Shown here in pieces: positions 1-6,743 of a stretch of DNA of 7,620 nucleotides; positions within the stretch are counted from its first letter, which is position 1; every line of letters starts with the position of its first letter. The stretch lies in NCBI GenBank assembly GCA_020630045.1, contig JAHDCE010000182.1, positions 1-7,620 on the forward strand. Reading direction: 5' to 3'. Source of the DNA: Saprospiraceae bacterium (GTDB lineage Bacteria > Bacteroidota > Bacteroidia > Chitinophagales > Saprospiraceae). Both the position numbers and the translations under genes were made by a program. Under the pieces are notes generated by a model that was not told where the DNA came from, did not search any database, and saw only the letters and a list, made by a program, of their open reading frames with translations.

Positions 1-47
1 TGGCATTTTGAGTATTGAACTCGTCAGGTTGTTTTGTCAAAATGATG

Positions 48-55
48 TATGTTTA
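48..55 (+). promoter_or_regulatory. possible -7 box of a Bacteroidota-type promoter for nth
   Basis: TATGTTTA matches the Bacteroidota -7 consensus TAnnTTTG except at the last base. It would start transcription roughly 15-20 bases before the nth ATG. The upstream TTG at 29-31 is only 16 bases away, a little short for a -33 element, so the pair is imperfect. The match is weak and inferred by eye. Confidence 0.25.
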
Positions 56-79
56 TGATTCAAACATGCAACAACGATT

Positions 80-724
80 ATGGCTCGCATTTCCAAGAAA
101 GAACAAGTAGAAGATATCGTTTCGATACTAGAAGATTTGTATCCCGAAACACCGGTTCCCCTTGATCACAAAGACCCTTATACATTGTTGGTCGCCGTAT
201 TGTTATCCGCTCAGTGTACTGATGAACGGGTTAATAAGGTGACGCCGCATTTATTCGCGAAAGCGGACAATCCCCATGACATGCTCAAGTTGACTGTCGA
301 AGAGATAAAGGCCATCATCCGTCCTTGTGGTTTGTCTCCTAGGAAATCGCAAGCCATTTATGACCTTTCCGGAATTATTATCAATAAGCATGATGGTGAA
401 GTGCCGCAGAATTTTGAAGACCTCGAAGCTTTGCCGGGAGTAGGGCACAAGACCGCCTCAGTAGTAATGGCTCAAGCTTTCGGCGTACCGGCTTTTCCGG
501 TGGATACCCACATCCATAGATTGGCGGACCGTTGGAAATTGAGTACCGGTAAAAATGTCGTTCAAACCGAAAAGGACTTGAAACGTTTGTTCCCCAAAGA
601 AAAATGGAACAAACTACATCTTCAAATCATCTTTTTCGGTCGTGAATATTGCCCTGCTCGGGGGCATGATCCGCATGTTTGCCCCATATGCAAAAAATAT
701 GGTCGTAAGAGTTTGTTCAAATAG
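80..724 (+). CDS. nth: endonuclease III (DNA glycosylase/AP lyase), with altered iron-sulfur loop
   Basis: A bifunctional base-excision-repair enzyme that removes oxidised pyrimidines from DNA and cleaves the abasic site by beta-elimination. At 214 residues it is close to E. coli Nth (211). The N-terminal half carries the family signature LLSAQCTDERV (41-51). The helix-hairpin-helix motif LPGVGHKTA spans 118-126, with the expected catalytic Lys124. VDTHIHR (141-147) supplies the catalytic Asp142. The C-terminal [4Fe-4S] loop is unusual: Cys191, then nine residues, then Cys201-x2-Cys204, with no fourth Cys before the chain ends ten residues later. The E. coli pattern is C-x6-C-x2-C-x5-C. The cluster may therefore be absent or ligated differently (His196 and His199 lie in the loop), although the catalytic core looks intact. 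The ATG at 80 gives the natural N-terminus; the ATG at 66 is in another frame. There is no clear Shine-Dalgarno sequence. The next gene starts 40 bp downstream on the same strand. Confidence 0.95.
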   Translation: MARISKKEQVEDIVSILEDLYPETPVPLDHKDPYTLLVAVLLSAQCTDERVNKVTPHLFAKADNPHDMLKLTVEEIKAIIRPCGLSPRKSQAIYDLSGIIINKHDGEVPQNFEDLEALPGVGHKTASVVMAQAFGVPAFPVDTHIHRLADRWKLSTGKNVVQTEKDLKRLFPKEKWNKLHLQIIFFGREYCPARGHDPHVCPICKKYGRKSLFK

Positions 725-731
725 CAACAAA

Positions 732-760
732 CCAAATAGGAGTCGGATACATCTATTTGG
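732..760 (+). repeat. 8-bp inverted repeat between nth and the lipoprotein gene
   Basis: CCAAATAG (732-739) and CTATTTGG (753-760) are perfect inverted copies separated by 13 bases. The stem is AT-rich and has no T-run after it, so it is a poor intrinsic terminator. It ends 4 bases before the ATG at 765, or 13 before the ATG at 774. It could be an operator or a structure at the ribosome binding region of the lipoprotein mRNA. Function is unknown, and an 8-bp repeat could arise by chance. Confidence 0.35.
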
Positions 761-764
761 GTAA

Positions 765-1499
765 ATGTCAGATATGAAATACCGAATTGGGTTGTTTTTG
801 CTTTTTGTTATCGGAGCCTGTACGATTACAGATGAACAGGACTTTCCATTAACAAGCCAATTCACCAGAATGAAGTTGATTGACACCTTTCACAATGAAC
901 TACATTTAGATACATCGAGATATATTTCGGAGGCTGAATTCCACCCCATGTACATGGGACCAATCAAGGACTCATTGTATTTGAATTATTGGTCCGGACA
1001 TTCGACTTACAGGACTGAAGATTGGTTCGGATATAGAATGCCGGATTCATTGGACATGAATATTTTCGTTGACACCTCAAGGGTGATTGGAGCCGTTGTC
1101 AAGTTTTGGATACCACCGCCACCTGTACTTGATGGAGAAGATGAAAACTCGGAAATCGGATATTTCCGGGGCGGAATAAAATCCTATCCTGTATTTGTCC
1201 AAAATGTATCGGAAGATACTTTGGGTGTCGGATATGGAGAATATATTCCTTTACTCATGGAAGCCAAGGACAAAGACGGAGTTTGGAGACCTGTACAAGA
1301 GACTTTCTTCTATGGCTGCGGTACTGGGTTGACACATTTTTATTTGCCTTCCGGCGAATTCTTACTCACTTCCTGTAAAATGTTTGCCGGTGATTTTGAA
1401 ACCACGCTGAGACTGAAATTCAATAAAGTGTATTCCAATGAGTTTAAAGACAATATTCATCTTTCCCAATTTGAAGAAGCTCCTAGGAGTTGGGATTGA
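765..1499 (+). CDS. putative lipoprotein of unknown function
   Basis: I do not recognise this 244-residue protein. The N-terminus is a lipoprotein signal: a short charged start (MKYR), a hydrophobic stretch (about 8-18) and the lipobox IGAC with Cys19 as the likely lipidated residue. Acidic residues shortly after the Cys (TITDEQD) resemble the surface-export signals of some Bacteroidota lipoproteins, which is only suggestive. The ATG at 774 (Met4) would give a tighter signal peptide, so the start is uncertain by three codons. The mature part has no transmembrane segment. It has a proline run (WIPPPP, 115-120) and, from about 139, a segment that looks beta-rich (KSYPVFVQNVSEDTLGVGYG, then IPLLMEAKDKDGVWRPVQE). 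Cys185 and Cys204 could form a disulfide in the periplasm or at the surface. The gene ends four bases before the strong terminator at 1503-1559. It follows nth by 40 bp and may be read from it, but nothing ties it to DNA repair. Confidence 0.8.
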   Translation: MSDMKYRIGLFLLFVIGACTITDEQDFPLTSQFTRMKLIDTFHNELHLDTSRYISEAEFHPMYMGPIKDSLYLNYWSGHSTYRTEDWFGYRMPDSLDMNIFVDTSRVIGAVVKFWIPPPPVLDGEDENSEIGYFRGGIKSYPVFVQNVSEDTLGVGYGEYIPLLMEAKDKDGVWRPVQETFFYGCGTGLTHFYLPSGEFLLTSCKMFAGDFETTLRLKFNKVYSNEFKDNIHLSQFEEAPRSWD

Positions 1500-1502
1500 A
1501 AC

Positions 1503-1559
1503 CCTACAACAAAAAACGCCTTGTCTACAACTTGTAGACAAGGCGTTTTTTGTTGTAGG
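1503..1559. terminator. bidirectional intrinsic terminator in a perfect 28-bp-arm palindrome
   Basis: Positions 1503-1530 and 1532-1559 are exact reverse complements around the single base C1531. The GC-containing core is CGCCTTGTCTACAA (1517-1530) against TTGTAGACAAGGCG (1532-1545). It is flanked by A6 (1511-1516) and T6 (1546-1551), so each strand reads as hairpin plus U-run. This serves the convergent lipoprotein gene (stop at 1499) and alaS (stop at 1570 on the other strand). A further 8 bp (CCTACAAC/GTTGTAGG) pair perfectly outside the A/T runs, more than a terminator needs. Confidence 0.93.
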
Positions 1560-1569
1560 AAAATGAAAA

Positions 1570-4197
1570 TCAGACCATGGTTTCCGCTTTTTCCAAAGCT
1601 TTTTCCAAACCGGAAACATCCTTTCCGCCCGCTGTCGCGAAAAAGGGTTGACCACCGCCACCACCTTTGATTTCCTTGGCGATTTCACGAATCAAATTGC
1701 CTGCATGAACAGCATTTTCTCCTTGGGTCAATTCTTTACTGACAATCGCCATCAACTGTGGCTTTCCTTTGATTTCAGCACCGAATACGATGACGCAATC
1801 ACCGATTTCCTGTTCCAACTCATATCCTAAAGTTTTAATCGCATTAGAGTCGGATAATGGCAGTCGGGCTGCTAGGAATTTACGTCCGTTCACCTCCTTG
1901 AAACTGGCTTTCAATTGTCCCTTCATCGCTTGTGCTTGGGCAGCTAGCAACTTCTCGACTTCCTTCTTAAGTTGCTTGTTTTCTTCTTGTAATTTGGAAA
2001 CACTTTGCCCTACGTTTTTCGGATTTTTGAACAAAGAACGGACAGTTTGTAATTCCTCCAATTCCTTGTTGATATATTCTTCCGCTTTATCGGCTGTCAA
2101 AGCTTCAATCCGACGGATGCCGGTTGCGATAGAGCTTTCGGAACGAAGTTTGAACAATCCTATTTTTCCCGTAGAGGGAACATGCGTACCACCACACAAC
2201 TCGCGAGAATACTCAGGATCGAAAGTAATCATCCGAACGAATTCCCCATATTTTTCACCGAACAACATCATTGCCCCGGCTGCTTCCGCTTCTTGGATAG
2301 AAATACTCCTCGATTCTTCCAACGGGATATTTTGACGGATTTTTTCATTCACCATCCGCTCAATAATCGCGATTTCTTCTTCCGTCACTTTACTGTGATG
2401 TGAAAAGTCGAAACGCAAATATTTTTCATCCAAATAAGAACCCCGTTGTTGGACATGATCCCCTAAAGTTTGCCGTAAGGCAGCATGTAGCAAGTGGGTG
2501 GCGGAGTGGTTGTTTTCCGTCAAACCACGCTTATTGGCATCCACGACCGCTTTGACGATGACTTCTTTGTTTTCGGGAAGTTTATTGACGATGTGGACGA
2601 TGAGGTCATTTTCTTTTTGAGTAGAAATCACGGCGATTTTTTCTTCACCGAACCAAAGCAATCCTCTATCACCGATTTGTCCTCCGCTCTCTGCATAGAA
2701 AGGCGTTTTATCCAATACGATTTGGAATTGGTTTTTGTCCTTAATCTTTACTGTACGGTATTTCACCACTCGTGCGTCATCAACTTCCAAAAGGTCGTAT
2801 CCTAAAAAAGAAACACCTTCGGATGGCCGCAATTCTTGCCAATCGCCCACCTCTTTTTTGGCATCCTCTTGCGAGCGTTTTTTCTGTTCGGTCAAGCAAG
2901 CGTCGAAGCCTTTTTCATCAACGGTCCATCCTTTTTCAGAAGCGATGAGCAATGTCAAATCCAAGGGGAAACCGTATGTGTCGAACATTTCGAATGCGGT
3001 GGAACCGTCAATGGTATTGTTTTCTACCTTGAGGTTGTCCAGTCGTTTCAATCCGCCTTCCAGTGTATTTAAAAATGCCCTTTCTTCTCCTAGGATAGTC
3101 GTTTGGACATGCTTTTCTTGCTTCCTGATTTCAGGAAATACATCCCCTAGTTCTTGTGCAAGCAACGGTACCATTTTGTGAAGGAAAGGCTCCTTGATAT
3201 CCAAGAAGGAATAGTAGTACCGGACAGCCCTGCGAAGAATACGTCTGACCACATATCCCGCTCCCGAACGGAAAGGCATCTGACCGTCAGCGATGGTAAA
3301 TGATACGGCCCTGAGGTGATCGGCTACCACACGCATAGCGATGTCGGACATGGCGTCCTTAGCGTAGCTATAAGTATATTTTTTACCGGATTCGGATTCT
3401 ATAAATTTGATGAATGGTTCGAACACATCAGTGTCGTAGTTCGATTGTTTGTTTTGAATCGCCATACAAAGACGCTCAAAGCCCATTCCTGTGTCGATGT
3501 GTTTTTCAGGTAGGTTTTCCAAAGAGCCGTCCGCTTTGCGGTTAAACTGTATGAAAACCAAGTTCCAGATTTCAACGACCAAAGGGTCGTCTTGATTGAC
3601 CAAATCTTTTCCGGGGACCTTGATTCGCTCTTCGTCCGGTCGTAAATCGATATGGATTTCCGAACAAGGGCCACAAGGACCGGTATCGCCCATTTCCCAG
3701 AAGTTGTCCTTCTTGTCGAAATAGAGGATTCGGTCTTCCGGTACATGTTTTTTCCAAAAACCTACGGCCTCTTCATCCGGGGATAATCCGAAGTCTTTAT
3801 CTCCTTCGAAAACGGATACATATAAGCGATTTTTGTCCAGTTTGTAAACCTCGGTGAGTAGTTCCCAGGCCCAGTCAATGGCCTCTTGCTTGAAATAGTC
3901 GCCGAAAGACCAGTTGCCCAGCATTTCGAACATCGTATGATGATAACTGTCGATTCCTACCTCTTCCAAGTCATTTTGTTTTCCGGAAACCCGTAAGCAT
4001 TTTTGGGTGTCGGCCGTTCGGCGATATTCCGGTACTTGGTTACCCAAGAAAAAATCCTTGAACTGGTTCATTCCCGCGTTGGTGAAAAGGAGGCTTGGGT
4101 CGTCTTTATTGACAATTGGAGCAGAAGGAACGATTTTATGTTTCTTACCTTCAAAAAAATCCAAGAAGGATTGTCGGATTTCTTTTGATGTCATCAT
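1570..4197 (-). CDS. alaS: alanine--tRNA ligase (AlaRS)
   Basis: Charges tRNA-Ala with alanine and hydrolyses mischarged Ser- and Gly-tRNA-Ala; cytoplasmic and essential. At 875 residues it is full length (E. coli has 876). The class II catalytic domain is at the N-terminus: FTNAGMNQFKDFFLG (38-52), the motif-2 region DSYHHTMFEMLGNWSFGDYF (83-102), the CGPCSEIHID segment (175-184) and GAGYVVRRILRRAVR (312-326). The editing domain has all four zinc ligands: HSATH (His564, His568) and CGGTH (Cys668, His672). A charged coiled-coil-like stretch (about 733-765) follows. The C-terminal DHHA1-type domain ends in the Gly-rich GGGGGQPFFATAGGKD (845-860). No frameshift or missing motif was seen. The start is Met-Met: the ATG at 4197, or the adjacent one at 4194, which gives MTSKEIRQSF, the N-terminus I would expect for the family. 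The gene is divergent from the M23 peptidase gene, a pairing I recall from Bacteroidota. Confidence 0.98.
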   Translation of the reverse strand: MMTSKEIRQSFLDFFEGKKHKIVPSAPIVNKDDPSLLFTNAGMNQFKDFFLGNQVPEYRRTADTQKCLRVSGKQNDLEEVGIDSYHHTMFEMLGNWSFGDYFKQEAIDWAWELLTEVYKLDKNRLYVSVFEGDKDFGLSPDEEAVGFWKKHVPEDRILYFDKKDNFWEMGDTGPCGPCSEIHIDLRPDEERIKVPGKDLVNQDDPLVVEIWNLVFIQFNRKADGSLENLPEKHIDTGMGFERLCMAIQNKQSNYDTDVFEPFIKFIESESGKKYTYSYAKDAMSDIAMRVVADHLRAVSFTIADGQMPFRSGAGYVVRRILRRAVRYYYSFLDIKEPFLHKMVPLLAQELGDVFPEIRKQEKHVQTTILGEERAFLNTLEGGLKRLDNLKVENNTIDGSTAFEMFDTYGFPLDLTLLIASEKGWTVDEKGFDACLTEQKKRSQEDAKKEVGDWQELRPSEGVSFLGYDLLEVDDARVVKYRTVKIKDKNQFQIVLDKTPFYAESGGQIGDRGLLWFGEEKIAVISTQKENDLIVHIVNKLPENKEVIVKAVVDANKRGLTENNHSATHLLHAALRQTLGDHVQQRGSYLDEKYLRFDFSHHSKVTEEEIAIIERMVNEKIRQNIPLEESRSISIQEAEAAGAMMLFGEKYGEFVRMITFDPEYSRELCGGTHVPSTGKIGLFKLRSESSIATGIRRIEALTADKAEEYINKELEELQTVRSLFKNPKNVGQSVSKLQEENKQLKKEVEKLLAAQAQAMKGQLKASFKEVNGRKFLAARLPLSDSNAIKTLGYELEQEIGDCVIVFGAEIKGKPQLMAIVSKELTQGENAVHAGNLIREIAKEIKGGGGGQPFFATAGGKDVSGLEKALEKAETMV

Positions 4198-4206
4198 AAT
4201 GTTTTA

Positions 4207-4215
4207 CAAATTATA
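4207..4215 (-). promoter_or_regulatory. possible -10/-7 box for alaS
   Basis: On the minus strand this reads TATAATTTG, mixing a sigma70-like TATAAT with the TTTG end of the Bacteroidota -7 box (TAnnTTTG, here with one extra base between the halves). No convincing -33 TTG at the right distance was found. It lies only about 10 bases before the ATG at 4197, so the leader would be very short, or the downstream ATG at 4194 would be used. Low-confidence inference. Confidence 0.3.
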
Positions 4216-4317
4216 ACCTTTTTGTAATGAGTGTGTTATTCTTCAAGAGGCACGATTTTAGATACAAGTAAAATTGTTGTGGATTCGTTCCGCATCTTTA
4301 TTTTATAATGAGTAAAA

Positions 4318-4349
4318 TTTGGAGAATTGGATTTTGCGAGTTTATTTTG
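4318..4349 (+). promoter_or_regulatory. possible promoter of the M23 peptidase-capA operon
   Basis: TTTG at 4318-4321 and TTATTTTG at 4342-4349 are 20 bases apart and resemble the Bacteroidota -33 TTTG and -7 TAnnTTTG elements (the -7 matches except at its second base). Transcription would start near 4356, giving a leader of about 90 bases before the ATG at 4447. The rest of the 249-bp gap between alaS and the peptidase holds no gene I can support. Confidence 0.35.
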
Positions 4350-4427
4350 AGGTCGCAATGAATCAGATAAAGGAACAATCCTACCTATCTCAACGTCTCT
4401 TAATAGAAGCCCAAAGGTAGATGATTC

Positions 4428-4440
4428 TGCATAATATGCA
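4428..4440 (+). repeat. small palindrome upstream of the M23 peptidase start
   Basis: TGCATA (4428-4433) and TATGCA (4435-4440) are perfect inverted arms around A4434, ending 6 bases before the ATG at 4447. The spot fits an operator or a structure near the ribosome binding site. The sequence is AT-rich and short, so chance is possible. No regulator gene is in view. Confidence 0.25.
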
Positions 4441-4446
4441 CACAAT

Positions 4447-5430
4447 ATGGGAAAGGAAAAGTTTGTCTATAACAATCAGACCTTACGATATGAGAAAGTT
4501 GTAGAGCCATTAAAAATTAAGGTACTTCGCGTTTTTGCGTTTACCTGTGCTTTTATACTCTTCGCTTTTCTCGCCTACATTATACTGGATGCTACCTTAG
4601 AGTCTCCGAAAGATCGCGCTATGAAGCGCGAACTGCGGCAGATGAAGACTCAATACAAGGCACTAAGCTCCAAGATGGACTCTTATGGAAAGGTTTTGAA
4701 TAATATTAAGGATCGCCAGGAAGGAGCTTTCGGGATGGCTTTCGGTATGAATCCGATAGATGAGGATGTTTGGGAAGTGGGTATTGGTGGTGTCGATCGC
4801 TACAGCAATTTAACTAAGTATCCGACTACCGGCGATTTGATGATGGATGTTACCAAAAAAGCTGATAAGTTAGGACGTCGTATGGTATTGTTATCTCACT
4901 CTTTGGATAGTGTGATGGCTTTGGCTAAAAATCGAGATGAAATGTATGCGGCGGTTCCTACGATTAAGCCTATTAGAGAAGATAAACTCAATCGTAAAAT
5001 TACATTGCTTTCAGGCTTCGGTATGCGTTTGCATCCGATTCACAAGGTGATGCGTCCTCACAAGGGAATTGATTTTTCTTGTCCTAAAGGAACACCTATT
5101 TATGTTACCGGAAATGGAAAAGTAATCAAGGTCGAGAAAAAGAAAACCGGGTACGGATGGAATGTTCGTGTTTCACATGGATATGGTTACCAAACCTTGT
5201 ACGCTCATATGAGCAAAATTGATGTAAAGGTTGGTCAGGAAGTAAAAAAAGGTGAAGTTATTGGTTTAGTCGGTAGTACAGGTACATCTACTTCTCCGCA
5301 CTTACATTATGAAGTCCATTACTTAGGCAAAGCGGTAAATCCGATTCATTATGTATTGGATGGTCTTAGCACCGAAGAATATCAAAACATGGTGGATATG
5401 TCTTCTTTAAATAATCAATCATTTGATTAA
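4447..5430 (+). CDS. membrane-anchored M23 family peptidase (LytM-type)
   Basis: A zinc metallopeptidase of the family that cuts peptidoglycan cross-bridges, or acts as an activator of such enzymes. The 327 residues comprise a short cytoplasmic N-terminus, one transmembrane helix (about 28-48), a charged helical or coiled-coil stretch (about 55-90), a linker, and the M23 domain (about 185-305) on the periplasmic side. The zinc and catalytic residues are all present: HKGID (His205, Asp209), YAH (His254) and HLH (His285, His287). This argues for an active enzyme rather than a degenerate LytM regulator. The preceding GFGMRLHPIHKVMRPHKG is typical of the family. There is no cleavable signal peptide, so the helix should be an anchor. 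It is divergent from alaS and followed after 10 bp by the CapA-like gene, which suggests co-transcription. The ATG at 4447 starts just before the conserved-looking KFVYNNQTLRYEKV segment. The substrate bond cannot be told from sequence. Confidence 0.92.
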   Translation: MGKEKFVYNNQTLRYEKVVEPLKIKVLRVFAFTCAFILFAFLAYIILDATLESPKDRAMKRELRQMKTQYKALSSKMDSYGKVLNNIKDRQEGAFGMAFGMNPIDEDVWEVGIGGVDRYSNLTKYPTTGDLMMDVTKKADKLGRRMVLLSHSLDSVMALAKNRDEMYAAVPTIKPIREDKLNRKITLLSGFGMRLHPIHKVMRPHKGIDFSCPKGTPIYVTGNGKVIKVEKKKTGYGWNVRVSHGYGYQTLYAHMSKIDVKVGQEVKKGEVIGLVGSTGTSTSPHLHYEVHYLGKAVNPIHYVLDGLSTEEYQNMVDMSSLNNQSFD

Positions 5431-5440
5431 TACTCAATAA

Positions 5441-6628
5441 ATGCAAAAAGATATTTTATCCGGAAAAGGCTTCCTTATGGGAAGCCTTCTCTGTTTGGTC
5501 GTTGTTTGTTTGTTTTCTTGTCAATCCGATAACTCGAAAAAAGCCGCAGGGCTGATTGAAGAAGAAGGACAAAAGGTACTGGTATCAGAAGATACCACTA
5601 AAGAATCCGAAGAAGCCCATTCGGATAAGGCAACAGGGGATACTACTCAAATCCGTGTACACGAAATTATCGGGGTAGGGGACATGATGCTCGGAACGAA
5701 TTATCCGAATAAATCCTACCTTCCGGCTAATGGAGGTGCCGACCTATTGTCGGAAGTACAAGGTATCCTTCAAAATGCCGAAGTGACTTTCGGTAACTTG
5801 GAAGGGACATTACTCAATTCCGGTGGACAGGTGAAAAGGTGTTCTAATCCGAGTCTGTGTTATGCCTTCCGTTCTCCGGAAAATTATGTGGATCATTTTG
5901 TAAATGCGGGTTTTGATGTGGTAAGCATAGCGAATAACCACACGGGAGATTTCGGCCCCACCGGAAGAAAAAGAACCAAGGAAGTGCTGACTTCCTCAGG
6001 TATCGCATTCGCCGGTTTAGCGGGTACGGACGAAACGACCGTCTTTGAAAGAAATGGTGTGCGATATGGTTTCGCCGCCTTCGCTCCTAATACCGGAACT
6101 GTTGATATCCGACAAATCACAAGGGCGAAAACCATCGTTCAAAAATTGGCGGAACGTTGCGACATCGTCATCGTTTCGTTTCATGGTGGTGCCGAAGGCG
6201 CCAAGCATCAGCGAACTCCTTGTAAAACGGAAACTTATTATGGCGAAAACCGTGGCAATGTTTGTAAATTTTCCCATGCGGTCATTGATGCCGGGGCGGA
6301 CATCGTTTTTGGTCATGGACCGCACGTTACGCGTGCTATAGAATTGTACAACAATCGTTTCATTGCTTATAGTCTAGGTAACTTTTGTACCTATGGCCGT
6401 TTCAACCTCAGGGGAGAAGCAGGTGTGGCACCGATTATCAAAGTAGCGGTGGATGACCATGGTGGCTTCTTACATGCAGAAATCACTCCGATATATCAGG
6501 GCAAAACACATGGTCCTAGAGTTGATTCGGAGCGTAGGGCTATCAAAATATTACAGAATTTGACAAAATCCGATTTCCCGGATACTCCACTCGAAATCAT
6601 GGATGATGGTTTTGTGTTTAAAAAATAA
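5441..6628 (+). CDS. CapA/PgsA-family putative metallophosphatase lipoprotein
   Basis: A protein of the CapA (poly-gamma-glutamate capsule) family, which shares the fold of calcineurin-like metallophosphoesterases. Its N-terminus is a lipoprotein signal: Lys3 and Lys9, a hydrophobic stretch (about 14-26) and the lipobox LFSC with Cys27. A charged, low-complexity linker (about 28-70) follows. The domain has the expected metal-site blocks in order: GVGDMMLG (Asp81), FGNLEGTL (Asn119, Glu121), IANNHTGDFG (Asn165, Asn166, His167, Asp170), VSFHGGAE (His248), GHGPHV (His292, His295) and IAYSLGNF. No other poly-glutamate synthesis gene (CapB or CapC) is nearby, so a capsule role should not be assumed; an envelope phosphoesterase-like role is as likely. 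The ATG at 5441 is 10 bp after the peptidase stop. An alternative ATG at 5477 would leave a signal peptide with no positive charge, so 5441 is preferred. A terminator-like hairpin lies inside the first codons (5466-5488). Confidence 0.9.
   Translation: MQKDILSGKGFLMGSLLCLVVVCLFSCQSDNSKKAAGLIEEEGQKVLVSEDTTKESEEAHSDKATGDTTQIRVHEIIGVGDMMLGTNYPNKSYLPANGGADLLSEVQGILQNAEVTFGNLEGTLLNSGGQVKRCSNPSLCYAFRSPENYVDHFVNAGFDVVSIANNHTGDFGPTGRKRTKEVLTSSGIAFAGLAGTDETTVFERNGVRYGFAAFAPNTGTVDIRQITRAKTIVQKLAERCDIVIVSFHGGAEGAKHQRTPCKTETYYGENRGNVCKFSHAVIDAGADIVFGHGPHVTRAIELYNNRFIAYSLGNFCTYGRFNLRGEAGVAPIIKVAVDDHGGFLHAEITPIYQGKTHGPRVDSERRAIKILQNLTKSDFPDTPLEIMDDGFVFKK
5466..5488 (+). repeat. terminator-like hairpin inside the capA-like 5' coding end
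   Basis: AAGGCTTCC (5466-5474) and GGAAGCCTT (5480-5488) form a perfect 9-bp stem with loop TTATG. The arms, with flanks (GAAAAGGCTTCC and GGGAAGCCTT), are identical to those of the terminator at 6744-6770. Here CTCTG follows instead of a T-run, so termination should be weak. It lies 36 bases after the M23 stop codon and within the CapA-like signal-peptide codons, with an in-frame ATG (5477) in the loop. It may be an attenuator, a decayed terminator or a coincidence. Confidence 0.6.
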
Positions 6629-6629
6629 A

Positions 6630-6741
6630 TAAGTACTCGATCAAAAGTAATGTATAGATACAGGCGAGAGGATTTTCACAACGCAGCCTACTGCGAAAAT
6701 CCGCCGCATGGAATATATGATTGCTTTTGGACGGGTACTTA
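6630..6741. repeat. 112-bp imperfect palindrome (MITE- or REP-like element, or structured RNA)
   Basis: The outer 22 bases on each side (6630-6651 and 6720-6741) are inverted copies matching at 18 of 22 positions. Three of the four mismatches would be G-U pairs in RNA on the plus strand. Inside, GGC (6663-6665) faces GCC (6703-6705), GGATTTT (6670-6676) faces AAAATCC (6696-6702), and CGCAG (6682-6686) faces CTGCG (6691-6695) across a CCTA tetraloop. GAGA and CACAA bulge on the left arm. There is no plausible ORF. It fills the space between the CapA-like stop codon (6628) and its terminator (6744), so the hairpin would be in that mRNA's 3' end. Its ends recur at 7548-7596. A dispersed non-autonomous repeat fits best; a 3'-UTR RNA element is the alternative. 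Confidence 0.75.
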
Positions 6742-6743
6742 AG

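Noticed and set aside
1..58. Open frame at the left edge that could be the tail of an upstream gene
   Set aside because: Only about 18 codons ending at a stop at 57-59, with no recognisable residues; too short to support.
1769..2335. 188-codon open frame on the plus strand inside alaS
   Set aside because: It is antisense to a well-conserved part of alaS, has low-complexity Ser/Asn-rich content and shows no domain; the other antisense frames across alaS are shadows too.
4381..4420. CTACCT ... AGGTAG inverted pair
   Set aside because: Six-base arms 28 bases apart are expected by chance in sequence of this length.
4236..4445. 69-codon minus-strand frame in the alaS-M23 gap
   Set aside because: No recognisable motif, and it covers the likely promoter region of the peptidase gene; treated as a chance open frame.
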